From: a bacterium
GTDB taxonomy: Bacteria > Patescibacteriota > Minisyncoccia > Moranbacterales > UBA2206
Direction: 5' to 3'
Length of the DNA stretch: 25,670 bases
NCBI GenBank assembly: GCA_021779205.1
Contig: JAJYBE010000007.1
Location: 1-25,670, forward strand
The notes below the pieces were generated by a model. The model was not told the origin of the DNA and did not search any database. It saw nothing but the letters and a program-made list of their open reading frames with translations. Below, piece by piece: positions 1-6,298 of this stretch (its first letter is position 1; every line of letters starts with the position of its first letter). The position numbers were made by a program, and so were the translations under genes.

Positions 1-1
1 C

Positions 2-505
2 GGAGGAGGTACGCCTAATTATTACAAAAAATATATTTCCAGTGGATCAGTAAGCGCGTATGGGACACGAGCAATAAAATACATTGACGAAAAGGTAACA
101 ACTGACGACGTTTCATTAATAATCGCCAATCGAATTTTAGGAATGTTTAAGGATCCCGAGGTGCGAGTGCAAATCAGAGTCAGTGATAATAATGGCGATG
201 CGTATCAGCAACAAAAAGGCTACGACATTGAGAGCATCAAAGTTGGTGATACGTGCCGGATTAAAAATGCTACCAGTAAGGCAGACACAAAATGGGACGA
301 GGCCTTGTTCGATGTCGATGTTTGGGATTATGACATCACTAACGCAAGCTCACTGGTTTTGCAAATTATGAAAATTGACTATGTCCCGGACGCTGTCACT
401 TTGGAATTATCCAACCGACAACCCGACATTACGAAAAAAATTGATAGCATAAACAGAGCGTTAATTGACTCAATAACCGTCGATAATCCGGCATCGCCGG
501 CATAA
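2..505 (+). CDS. Phage tail/minor structural protein, C-terminal part (5' truncated by window)
   Basis: The reading frame is open from base 2 to the stop at 503-505, so the first in-frame ATG (143) is internal and the gene starts outside the window. The visible 167 residues begin GGGTPNYYKKYISSGSVSAYGTR and include a segment ending in 'EKVTTDDVSLIIANRIL', as in phage tail-hub or baseplate-type proteins where a beta-rich C-terminal domain follows the main body. Position before a collar-type fibre and lysis genes supports a tail role. No catalytic motif is seen. The exact family is not recognised; the structural call rests mainly on context. Confidence 0.6.
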   Translation, partial: GGGTPNYYKKYISSGSVSAYGTRAIKYIDEKVTTDDVSLIIANRILGMFKDPEVRVQIRVSDNNGDAYQQQKGYDIESIKVGDTCRIKNATSKADTKWDEALFDVDVWDYDITNASSLVLQIMKIDYVPDAVTLELSNRQPDITKKIDSINRALIDSITVDNPASPA

Positions 506-509
506 AAAT

Positions 510-911
510 ATGGCAAAAACATTAAAAGAAAAAATGAAAACAATGACAGGGTATTGCACTGCTTGCGGAGTAGAGATAATGGATTTGAGCGAAAAAGGAA
601 AGGCGCGACTTTTGGAAAGCTATGCAAGTCATATCGTTGAATTAAGCGATGGAACATTAATGCAAGTTGGGGTGTGCGCTGATTGCAAGTTGAAATTAGT
701 GTCAGGGGAAAATGTGAAAAAAACCGCTGATAAAATTCTTGATAATCATAAAACCTATTGGAGCGGGCAAGACGACAAAAAAAGACCGATAGATTATGAC
801 AAAATGACAGTTACGGACCCAAACACTAGTCCGGAAAAGCATTTTAAAAAAAAGGCGATAAAAGAGCACGAGGAAAAAATAACTAGATTAACAAATTTAA
901 AGAATAAATAA
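510..911 (+). CDS. Hypothetical phage protein with paired Cys-x2-Cys motifs
   Basis: 133 residues, four bases after the tail-protein stop. It has CTAC near residues 16-19 and CADC around residue 56, which together would make one four-cysteine zinc site, followed by a Lys-rich C-terminus. The next gene starts one base after this stop, so the three genes appear translationally linked. No known family is recognised. Role in virion assembly is only suggested by position. Confidence 0.65.
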   Translation: MAKTLKEKMKTMTGYCTACGVEIMDLSEKGKARLLESYASHIVELSDGTLMQVGVCADCKLKLVSGENVKKTADKILDNHKTYWSGQDDKKRPIDYDKMTVTDPNTSPEKHFKKKAIKEHEEKITRLTNLKNK

Positions 912-912
912 T

Positions 913-1383
913 ATGTGGCCAGCAAAAACTTACACATTCTCACCGTCGACAACGATTTCGTCGGGGCAACTTAATCAAAATTTTGACGACTTACTGTCGG
1001 CGATAAATACGGCGATGCCAAGCGGTGCGGTTATTATGTGGGATGATTTAATTTCCAATATTCCCGCTGGATGGTATATCTGCGATGGAAATAATGGGAC
1101 TAAAAATTTAGGCGGAAAAGTGATCGTTGGCGCTGGCCAGGGATCTGGATTAACCAATAGGATTTTAGGGGATGTTGGTGGAGAGGAATCACATGTTTTG
1201 ACAGTGGCAGAGCTAGCGAGACATAGGCATAACACGCTTATGCACGCGGGGCATAGCTATTCAAATAGTGGTAATGGTGTTGATACTGGTTCGGCAACGG
1301 AATATACCGATTATATAGGTAGCGATGCCGCACATAATAATATGCAACCATTTACCGTTTTAGCCTTCATTAGAAAAAGTTAA
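913..1383 (+). CDS. Phage tail-collar domain protein (short tail fibre)
   Basis: 156 residues. The middle carries the tail-collar signature: PAGWYICDGNNGT followed by a GKVIVGAG segment, then GG-E-SHVLTVAELARHRH and a C-terminal HNNMQPFTVLAFIRKS, matching the G-W-x-x-C-D-G and H-x-H features of the phage tail collar family (PF07484). These domains trimerise at fibre tips and the His pair often binds metal. The N-terminus (residues 1-35) is short and could attach to the tail. It probably acts in host recognition. Start ATG lies one base after the previous stop. Confident in the domain, less so in its place in the virion. Confidence 0.85.
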   Translation: MWPAKTYTFSPSTTISSGQLNQNFDDLLSAINTAMPSGAVIMWDDLISNIPAGWYICDGNNGTKNLGGKVIVGAGQGSGLTNRILGDVGGEESHVLTVAELARHRHNTLMHAGHSYSNSGNGVDTGSATEYTDYIGSDAAHNNMQPFTVLAFIRKS

Positions 1384-1411
1384 ATTTATAAAACACACAA
1401 TAAATAAAATT

Positions 1412-1777
1412 ATGGACCACATCTGCGACAAAGGCGAAGAATTTGAGGAAATAAAAAAGAAAATCAAGAGTCAAAAAATTCTCTCTGAGGAAGTTTTTGC
1501 CAAAGTTCAAGATGTGGAAAAAAGTCTTGACGAGCATCGCACCGCGCAAGAAATTCACGAGAAAGAATTGTCAAAGGCGATGTATGAAATCAACAAAACA
1601 ATGACGATTGTGAACACGCAATTAATACCAGCTTTTGACCGAGAACAAAAAGCGATAATTGCGAAAGATTGGATTAAGGAGCAAGCGCGAAGTGGTAAAT
1701 TTTGGGCCGGAGTTTTTCTATCGATAGCTTCATTTTTGGGAATATTAGGTTGGGTAATTAAGCAGTCATTGAAGTAG
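1412..1777 (+). CDS. XhlA-like coiled-coil protein with C-terminal membrane anchor
   Basis: 121 residues. Residues 1-90 are charged and heptad-like (EEFEEIKKKIKSQKILSEEV onwards), followed by one hydrophobic segment FWAGVFLSIASFLGILGWVI and a basic tail. This coiled-coil-plus-TM plan is that of XhlA-type haemolysin/holin accessory proteins in Gram-positive prophages. It sits between the fibre gene and the lysis genes, supporting a part in lysis. An alternative is a tail-associated membrane protein. No upstream Shine-Dalgarno is visible, unlike the next gene. Confidence 0.6.
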   Translation: MDHICDKGEEFEEIKKKIKSQKILSEEVFAKVQDVEKSLDEHRTAQEIHEKELSKAMYEINKTMTIVNTQLIPAFDREQKAIIAKDWIKEQARSGKFWAGVFLSIASFLGILGWVIKQSLK

Positions 1778-1804
1778 TTCTTTCCAAGTTAAGGAGGTGA
1801 AATT

Positions 1805-2017
1805 ATGTCAGTCTGTCGCGGATGCCGATATGAACAAAGTTTTTGTCGTTTGAGCCTGACTAAACCAGCAGGACGATGGACGCCGTGCGCGTCTTACCGA
1901 AAGGATGACTATGACGAGGTCAGAAAAGAAAAGAGCCAAGTCGCAGAGGATAGCAATCGCCAAAGGATTAGAGCGCTCTTGGAAGAAGCTCAATGCAACT
2001 GCCAAGGCGTGGGCTAA
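1805..2017 (+). CDS. Small Cys-rich phage protein A
   Basis: 70 residues with cysteines at the N-terminus (MSVCRGCRYEQSFC, later TPCASY) and CNC near the end. A near-perfect Shine-Dalgarno, AAGGAGGTG at 1791-1799, lies six bases before the ATG, much stronger than for neighbouring genes. The last 107 bases overlap the next Cys-rich gene in another frame. It resembles small zinc-finger-like phage proteins but no family is recognised. Confidence 0.55.
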   Translation: MSVCRGCRYEQSFCRLSLTKPAGRWTPCASYRKDDYDEVRKEKSQVAEDSNRQRIRALLEEAQCNCQGVG

Positions 2018-2327
2018 TCTGCTTACTAAATCGGAAAACCCAAACGCGGGGATTGAAAACCGTCTAGGGTATTGTCCGAGTTGTGAGGAATATTATTGCT
2101 TCAACTATGCCGGTGGCATCTCGTGGTGCTTTGAGTGTTATTATCGCTCCGGGTGCTTAAAATTAAGCGAACCGTGCGAACCGCTCATCACACGAGAATG
2201 CAAACCGTGTCGTTGGAAAGGAGAGGATAATGCAAAAGCTGATCAAGTGCAAAGTCTGCGGGAAGAAAACTGGATGCATCATTGTTGGGAATGTGATCCG
2301 CCCCTGCTTTCATTGCGGAGAGTCTGA
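1911..2327 (+). CDS. Small Cys-rich phage protein B
   Basis: About 138 residues from the ATG at 1911, which has AAAGG six bases upstream; an ATG at 1905 in the same frame overlaps that site. The N-terminal 45 residues are basic and helical (MTRSEKKRAKSQRIAIAKGL). The middle has CPSC, a YYC, a WCFEC, a GC and CEP/CKPC motifs, suggesting two zinc-binding knuckles. The last 98 bases overlap gene C, and that C-terminal stretch looks less protein-like, so the true functional end may be near residue 107. Unknown function. Confidence 0.5.
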   Translation: MTRSEKKRAKSQRIAIAKGLERSWKKLNATAKAWANLLTKSENPNAGIENRLGYCPSCEEYYCFNYAGGISWCFECYYRSGCLKLSEPCEPLITRECKPCRWKGEDNAKADQVQSLREENWMHHCWECDPPLLSLRRV

Positions 2328-2514
2328 ATGTGTTTTTGACAAAGTTAACCCTGACAATGTCTCAACCAATATCTGCCAGCTTTGTAAAGCTGAACAGGAA
2401 GATGTCAACTATCCCACATGGGGAAAATGGCTGAAAGGAGAAGTATGCACTGTCATAATTGTCGTAAGCATTGCTGGTCTTTTAATGAGAACGGGTGCGC
2501 ATCTTATTGCATAG
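2230..2514 (+). CDS. Small Cys-rich phage protein C with possible C-terminal TM
   Basis: 94 residues. A strong purine-rich ribosome site (GGAAAGGAGAGG) lies just upstream of the ATG. The N-terminus has CKVCGKKTGC, CFHCGESEC and later CQLCKAE, a convincing two-site zinc-ribbon pattern. The C-terminus (VCTVIIVVSIAGLLM) is hydrophobic and could be a membrane segment, but it coincides with the overlap with gene D and may be read-through. Unknown function. Confidence 0.55.
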   Translation: MQKLIKCKVCGKKTGCIIVGNVIRPCFHCGESECVFDKVNPDNVSTNICQLCKAEQEDVNYPTWGKWLKGEVCTVIIVVSIAGLLMRTGAHLIA

Positions 2515-2618
2515 AAAAAGGTGCCGAAGTTACGGACAAATTCGCCTCCGAGATTCATTTCTGCTGTGTGCCGGAAGGTGATGATGATTATCAAGATTAT
2601 CACGCCGGTCATGCGTAG
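2445..2618 (+). CDS. Small Cys-rich phage protein D
   Basis: 57 residues starting MHCHNCRKHCWSF. The frame is open from 2418, but the ATG at 2445 is chosen because GAAAGGAG lies at 2432-2439, five bases upstream, while the 2418 ATG has no ribosome site. There are seven cysteines and several histidines, then an acidic C-terminus rich in Asp and Tyr. It overlaps the end of gene C by 70 bases. A hairpin directly follows the stop. Likely zinc-binding; function unknown. Confidence 0.5.
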   Translation: MHCHNCRKHCWSFNENGCASYCIEKGAEVTDKFASEIHFCCVPEGDDDYQDYHAGHA

Positions 2619-2624
2619 GAAAAC

Positions 2625-2652
2625 GATAGGGAGCAACATTATGCTCCCTATC
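2625..2652 (+). terminator. Perfect 11-bp stem-loop after the Cys-rich genes
   Basis: GATAGGGAGCA (2625-2635) pairs perfectly with TGCTCCCTATC (2642-2652) around a six-base loop. No T-run follows, so it is either a Rho-independent terminator with a weak tail, an mRNA end-stabiliser, or a processing signal between the Cys-rich genes and the endolysin. Confidence 0.55.
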
Positions 2653-2712
2653 ACTAAAGAGAATTAGAAGCTTTTAGAGGCAATTTAATTTTTAACAAAA
2701 TACATAAAATAT

Positions 2713-3651
2713 ATGGATAAAATCGAAGCAATCGCGCTCGCGGTAAAACAAAAAGAAGGTTTTTTTAGTCCAGGGGGAAAATATCCCGAAGGTAGTATTA
2801 GCTTTCGAACAAACAATCCAGGGAATATTTTAGCTGGTGCATTGGCAAAAGAGTTGGGAGCGGTAGCCCAGTACACAAGTCCGAACGGATTGACATATGC
2901 AGTTTTTCGAACTTTAGACGACGGATTTTATGCACTGAAAAAATTATTAATGTGGGGATTTTCCGGAAAACTCAAAAGTTATAAACCGGAAATGACATTG
3001 GCGGAATTTTTTAAAGTCTATTCCGGTGGTGGCACGACTTATGGTGATTTTGTGGCTAAAAAGACCGGGATTCTAGTTGGAACCAAGGTGCGATATATTT
3101 ATGATTTGTATTGGGATGAAAACAATCAATCAGCAGTAGCGAGCGGAACAGTCACGCCAGTGCCGGTAATTGAAAATCAAGATCAAGCGAGATATGAAAA
3201 ACTTTATCTCGGAGCAAGCAAGAGTAATTCGCGCTACTATGGTTGCAAGCTTTTTTCAATCACGACAGTTTACAATATCATTTTTGGCACGAGTTTCACA
3301 CCGGAAGAAATCAATAAAAGACTACTGGCTGGTGGTGCATATTTTGGAGCAAACAAAGATTTGATAGATGACACAACTGCGGCAAAAATTTTAGGCATTG
3401 ATTTTCTCGGAAGAGAAACAGACATCAATCGCGCGCCGGATTGGTCACCAACAATCAAGGAAGTGGATTTTAGTCCAACAGCCGGAAAGCAACAGCATTT
3501 TGTTGTGCGGATTATTAAGGCGGACGGAACAAAGAAGATTTTAGATCCATGGGGCGGGGTTGAGCGTCCGATTAATTACTACGAAGTAAAAACGGAAAAC
3601 GCCGATTGGTCGAAAGGCGGATTTAGTTATCGAAAGTTTAGGAAAAAATAA
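2713..3651 (+). CDS. Phage endolysin: lysozyme-like domain plus C39-like cysteine peptidase domain
   Basis: 312 residues. The N-terminal half (1-145) opens with KQKEGFF and continues FRTNNPGNI, a pattern of lysozyme-like muramidases in which the Glu of the E-G pair (E15) would be catalytic. The C-terminal half (160-312) has YYGCKLFSIT with C178, H262 in the segment GKQQHFVVRI, and D278 in KILDPWGG, the Cys-His-Asp layout of C39-like papain-fold peptidases. So it probably cuts both glycan and peptide parts of the wall. No signal peptide is seen, so it needs the holin encoded next. The joining region 140-158 is rich in Val, Thr, Pro and Gln, typical of a linker. Domain calls are from motif reading, not searches. 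Confidence 0.75.
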   Translation: MDKIEAIALAVKQKEGFFSPGGKYPEGSISFRTNNPGNILAGALAKELGAVAQYTSPNGLTYAVFRTLDDGFYALKKLLMWGFSGKLKSYKPEMTLAEFFKVYSGGGTTYGDFVAKKTGILVGTKVRYIYDLYWDENNQSAVASGTVTPVPVIENQDQARYEKLYLGASKSNSRYYGCKLFSITTVYNIIFGTSFTPEEINKRLLAGGAYFGANKDLIDDTTAAKILGIDFLGRETDINRAPDWSPTIKEVDFSPTAGKQQHFVVRIIKADGTKKILDPWGGVERPINYYEVKTENADWSKGGFSYRKFRKK

Positions 3652-3669
3652 TCATTAAAGAATAAACCT

Positions 3670-3864
3670 ATGGAAATTCTACAAGGATACAAAACTTGGA
3701 TTGGTCTGGTCATTACGATTTTAGGAATGACCGGAGTTGCCAAGCTCGTGACGACTGATCAGATGAGCCAGCTGGCTGATTTGATTATGCAAATTGCTGG
3801 TTTAGTAATTGCCGTTTATGGAAACTATAAAGCGCATCAGAAAATAGACAAGTTAGAAAATTGA
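3670..3864 (+). CDS. Phage holin-like small membrane protein
   Basis: 64 residues with two hydrophobic stretches (WIGLVITILGMTGVAKLV and LIMQIAGLVIAVYG) and a charged C-terminus ending KIDKLEN. Size, two membrane segments and position directly after the endolysin fit a holin that releases it to the wall. No clear ribosome site. Holins are very divergent, so the call relies on topology and neighbourhood. Confidence 0.7.
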   Translation: MEILQGYKTWIGLVITILGMTGVAKLVTTDQMSQLADLIMQIAGLVIAVYGNYKAHQKIDKLEN

Positions 3865-3875
3865 GTAAAAAAAAC

Positions 3876-4000
3876 TTGACAAGTCTATCAATTTCGTGCT
3901 AGTGTCTGCTGTTTGGTAAAATTTAACAAACTCATTGTCCCGCAAGGGTTCTGCGAGAATTCGCATAATGCAACCAATGACGATTTTGTGCTATACTTTT
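3876..4000 (+). promoter_or_regulatory. Integrase control region: candidate promoters and nested inverted repeats
   Basis: TTGACA at 3876-3881 has a weak partner TAGTGT 18 bases on. A better element is an extended -10, TGCTATACT, at 3989-3997, which would start transcription near 4004, about 78 bases before the integrase ATG. Between them lie nested inverted repeats: TCATTG (3932-3937) with CAATGA (3975-3980), TGCGA (3952-3956) with TCGCA (3961-3965), and GCAT-A-ATGC (3963-3971). This could be attachment-site core or accessory binding sequence, or a folded leader. Confidence 0.45.
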
Positions 4001-4081
4001 CGTGTGGTGGTTTAAGTGTTTTTTTACTGCCACAAAAAGGGAGCCTATCGCGAGTTGCATTGCGGTGGGTTCCATTTTTTT

Positions 4082-4948
4082 ATGAAGATATGCGAAACGT
4101 ATGAAAATTATCTTGAGTATTTAAGAGCAAAGGGAATGTCTAAAAAAACCATTATCGAACATCGGCGGTATCTATTTGGTTCACTTTCACACTCTATTCA
4201 AAACAAGGAGCTTGACGATTTGACGATTGCGGATTCTGCTATGGTCATTGAAGCAGGGATGACTCACGGTAAAACCGGACCGCAACGATCAATTTGTGTT
4301 TTTCGAACACTCTTAAAATACATCAAAGATTCCGGCATAAAATTGCCAATCGATTGGCGCGACATCGAGGTTCCAAAACTCACAAGAAAGCCAGTTGAAT
4401 ATCTCACGCTGGAAGAATTGGAGAAAATTAGAAATGCTTTAGATGAAAATTATTTACCAGACTTAAGGACTCGAGCATTGATTGAGGTGTTGCTCGACAC
4501 TGGCATGAGAATTTCTGAAGCCTGCTCACTTGATAAAAATGACATTGATTATGAGAAAAAGGAAGTGCGGGTTATCAACGCCAAAACCAAAGACATTGAA
4601 ATGGTTTATTTCACTGATCGGAGTATTTTCTGGGTGAAAAAATATTTAGAAAAAAGAAAGGATGAACTACCCTATCTTTTTGTTTCCGGTCGTGGCCGAC
4701 TCTTGACTGTATCATCCAGGAATTATATGCGCACGCATTTGGACAATATTGGAATCAAAAAACACATTAAACATCATATTTTCCGCAAGACTTTCGCTAC
4801 CTATTTGATTCAAGGCGGGGTCAATATCAAGGAAGTGCAAACGCTTTGTCGCCATAAATCTGAGCGGACGACCTTGCGCGCCTATGTCGGCGTGAATATT
4901 GAAGAGGCGAAGTTTAGCCACCATAAAATATTAGGTGGAATTGCATAA
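4082..4948 (+). CDS. Tyrosine recombinase (phage integrase, XerC/D-like)
   Basis: 288 residues from the ATG at 4082; the frame is open upstream to 4016 but those 22 residues are unlike the family, and alignment starts at KICETYENYLEYLRAKGMSK. An N-terminal SAM-like core-binding domain covers about 1-95. The catalytic domain contains R143 (DTGMRISEACSL), K168 (NAKTKD), H232-x-x-R235 (HIFRKTFATYL), H258 (CRHKS) and the nucleophile Y268 (RAYVG). All six catalytic positions are present, so it should be active. Location at the end of the phage block suggests integration and excision of this prophage. Compact size is close to XerC/D, so Xer-type site use is possible. Confidence 0.9.
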   Translation: MKICETYENYLEYLRAKGMSKKTIIEHRRYLFGSLSHSIQNKELDDLTIADSAMVIEAGMTHGKTGPQRSICVFRTLLKYIKDSGIKLPIDWRDIEVPKLTRKPVEYLTLEELEKIRNALDENYLPDLRTRALIEVLLDTGMRISEACSLDKNDIDYEKKEVRVINAKTKDIEMVYFTDRSIFWVKKYLEKRKDELPYLFVSGRGRLLTVSSRNYMRTHLDNIGIKKHIKHHIFRKTFATYLIQGGVNIKEVQTLCRHKSERTTLRAYVGVNIEEAKFSHHKILGGIA

Positions 4949-5007
4949 TTTTACAAGAATTGATTTATGCAGTATTCTATAATCAACAAATTAATAAGCA
5001 AAAAACT

Positions 5008-5310
5008 ATGAAAAAATGTCAATACTGTTCTGAAGAAATTCAGGACGAAGCAATTAAGTGTAAGCATTGTGGGAGCGATTTGATAAACAGCGCACAACCA
5101 AAAATCCAAACGATGGATATATCGAATCCAAGACAGGGAAAGAATTCAATGCTAAAAGGACTTGGAATTATTCTTTTGGGAGTAATTTCAATTACAATAG
5201 GATTTCAAACAGAAATTAAATTTTTCGGGTTTATTGCTATGCCCCTAATGATTGTCGGAATGATTTATGCGCTTGTCGGAGGGTTTAAAAATTGGTATCA
5301 TTGGAAATAA
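5008..5310 (+). CDS. Zinc-ribbon membrane protein
   Basis: 100 residues from the ATG at 5008; the open frame begins at 4960 but its first 16 residues do not look conserved. The start MKKCQYCSEEIQDEAIKCKHCG is a textbook zinc-ribbon (two C-x2-C pairs). Two hydrophobic segments follow (GLGIILLGVISITIGF and FIAMPLMIVGMIYALVGGF). This zinc-ribbon plus two-TM layout is common in small bacterial membrane proteins of unknown role. It lies just outside the integrase and may be cargo or flanking chromosome. Confidence 0.7.
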   Translation: MKKCQYCSEEIQDEAIKCKHCGSDLINSAQPKIQTMDISNPRQGKNSMLKGLGIILLGVISITIGFQTEIKFFGFIAMPLMIVGMIYALVGGFKNWYHWK

Positions 5311-5322
5311 ATTTTTTATTTT

Positions 5323-5778
5323 ATGGGAAATGATTCACAATCAAGTTGCCCTTATTGTAAAAAAATATTACAAAAATGTCCAAAGCGAAAAACTAAGTGT
5401 ATATTTTGCGGTAATTTTATATATGTGAGATATCGTCCAAGTAACCAAATAAAAAAACTTGTCACTGAAGATCAGAAAAATGAAATAGAAAATGAATGGA
5501 ATATTTATTATAATAACCAGCGCAAAAAAGAATACGAAACAATAGCGGAAGAAATAAATGTGTCAAGAAGAGAAAATTTGATGCAGTGGAATAATTTCGG
5601 TGTTTTAAAAGTTGAAGTGTCTTCTGCGGATAATTCTTGTGAAAATTGCAAAAAACAAAATGGCAAAATTTATCTAATCAGGGATGCTATCAGAAATAAT
5701 CCGTTGCCATGCAAGGATTGCAATAATGAAAAATATGGATATTGCCGGTGTACCTATCTGCCAGTCATTAATGATTAA
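5323..5778 (+). CDS. Zinc-ribbon protein with a phage-head (gp7/Mu F-like) C-terminal motif
   Basis: 151 residues. The N-terminus has CPYCKK and CIFCG, a zinc ribbon. The middle (60-100) is charged and helical. The C-terminus runs SADNSCENCKKQNGKIY then LPCKDCNNEKYGYCRCTYLPV. The pattern C-x-x-C, G-K-x-Y, then a final C-R-C with a short hydrophobic end resembles the C-terminal motif of SPP1 gp7/Mu F minor head proteins, where a Cys/His metal site closes the domain. Here it is detached from any head protein. The match is by eye. Function unknown. Confidence 0.55.
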   Translation: MGNDSQSSCPYCKKILQKCPKRKTKCIFCGNFIYVRYRPSNQIKKLVTEDQKNEIENEWNIYYNNQRKKEYETIAEEINVSRRENLMQWNNFGVLKVEVSSADNSCENCKKQNGKIYLIRDAIRNNPLPCKDCNNEKYGYCRCTYLPVIND

Positions 5779-5782
5779 GCAT

Positions 5783-5817
5783 TTGACATACTTTTACAAT
5801 TTGATATAATCCAAATA
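5783..5817 (+). promoter_or_regulatory. Consensus promoter giving a probable leaderless mRNA
   Basis: TTGACA at 5783-5788, 16-base spacer, TATAAT at 5805-5810, preceded by TG at -15/-14 (TGA-TATAAT). The usual start point, seven bases after the -10, is base 5817, which is the A of the ATG of the next gene. There is no room for a ribosome-binding site, so the message is predicted to begin at its start codon. Confidence 0.8.
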
Positions 5818-6002
5818 TGGGATTATCAATACATCAAAAAAAGAAAATTGAAAGTCTAGAAGAAAAAGCCAGGATTATGTATGAACAGGGATTAACTACT
5901 AGAGAAGTTGGCAAAATGCTTAAAAAGAGCCATACTTGGGTTTGGCTTGCTGTTAAAAAGGAAAAAGGGGAGAAAGAATTGACAGAATTTGACAAGAAAT
6001 GA
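5817..6002 (+). CDS. Small helix-turn-helix DNA-binding protein
   Basis: 61 residues. Residues 17-46 (ARIMYEQGLTTREVGKMLKK then SHTWVWLAVKK) fit a Hin/resolvase-like or Sigma-70-region-4-like HTH: helix, turn at Gly, recognition helix with S-H-T-W-V. The C-terminus is highly charged. It is the only gene behind a full consensus promoter with no leader, so it may be expressed strongly or translated as leaderless mRNA. The -35 of the following non-coding unit lies inside its last codons, suggesting the protein could control that promoter or its own. The regulatory role is inference. Confidence 0.7.
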   Translation: MGLSIHQKKKIESLEEKARIMYEQGLTTREVGKMLKKSHTWVWLAVKKEKGEKELTEFDKK

Positions 6003-6017
6003 ATGGGGGTGTATAAT
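5989..6017 (+). promoter_or_regulatory. Perfect consensus promoter of the candidate small RNA
   Basis: TTGACA (5989-5994), 17-base spacer, TATAAT (6012-6017), all twelve consensus bases. A second TTGACA sits ten bases upstream (5979-5984). Predicted start is near 6024. No ORF follows before the terminator at 6137-6164. Confidence 0.8.
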
Positions 6018-6023
6018 TATGAT

Positions 6024-6164
6024 GTAGCTTAAAAAAGTAAGAAAAAATCAGTTTGTAGATTATTTACCTTTCCGTGGCGACCGTCCACCCCTTTAGTGGG
6101 CGAAGCGCTAAAGCTTTATATATTTGTATTTTTGCAGAAACGGGCTATATGCTCGTTTCTTTTT
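6024..6164 (+). ncRNA. Candidate non-coding RNA of about 140 nt
   Basis: Bounded by a perfect consensus promoter and a strong intrinsic terminator, without any reading frame (the only ATG-ATG is followed at once by TAG). The centre can form GTGG-loop-CCAC (about 6073-6087), then CTTTAGTG with CGCTAAAG around a GGCGAAG loop; an alternative helix pairs CGTCCAC with GTGGGCG (one G-U). These helices exclude each other, as in regulatory RNAs. The AT-rich first 45 bases look single stranded. It does not match tmRNA, SRP RNA, RNase P or 6S RNA as far as I can tell. Confidence 0.6.
6137..6164 (+). terminator. Intrinsic terminator of the candidate RNA
   Basis: GAAACGGGC (6137-6145) pairs with GCTCGTTTC (6151-6159) with one G-U pair and a five-base loop, followed by TTTTTATTTATT. 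Clear plus-strand Rho-independent terminator. Confidence 0.85.
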
Positions 6165-6248
6165 ATTTATTATTGTAAGACTTGAGTTGCGGGCAAGCTT
6201 TGATTGCATTCCAGATATAGAACTTCGCTTGAGATGAAATAATAAAAC

Positions 6249-6282
6249 AAAAAGCCCAAAACATTTCTGTCTGGGCTTTTTT
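6249..6282 (-). terminator. Terminator of rpmE (bidirectional)
   Basis: AAAAAGCCCA (6249-6258) and TGGGCTTTTTT (6272-6282) form a stem that ends in T-runs on both strands. It lies 16 bases past the rpmE stop on the minus strand and also blocks plus-strand reading from the upstream unit. Confidence 0.85.
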
Positions 6283-6298
6283 GGAAATATAGAAAAAA

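Larger units (their letters stand above)
1..4948 (+). mobile_element. Prophage, integrase-proximal end (left part outside window)
   Basis: A collinear run of phage-type genes on one strand: tail protein, collar-type fibre, XhlA-like protein, Cys-rich small proteins, endolysin, holin, then a tyrosine recombinase with all catalytic residues. This tail-lysis-integrase order is typical of the end of a temperate siphovirus or myovirus-like prophage. The left end and both attachment sites are not visible. The right boundary could lie anywhere between the integrase stop and about 6000, since the next two genes are zinc-ribbon accessory proteins. Good confidence that this is prophage-derived; whether it is complete cannot be judged. 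Confidence 0.85.

Noticed and set aside
3913..4104. 63-aa TTG ORF before the integrase
   Set aside because: TTG start, no ribosome site, spans inverted repeats and the integrase promoter, and overlaps the integrase start.
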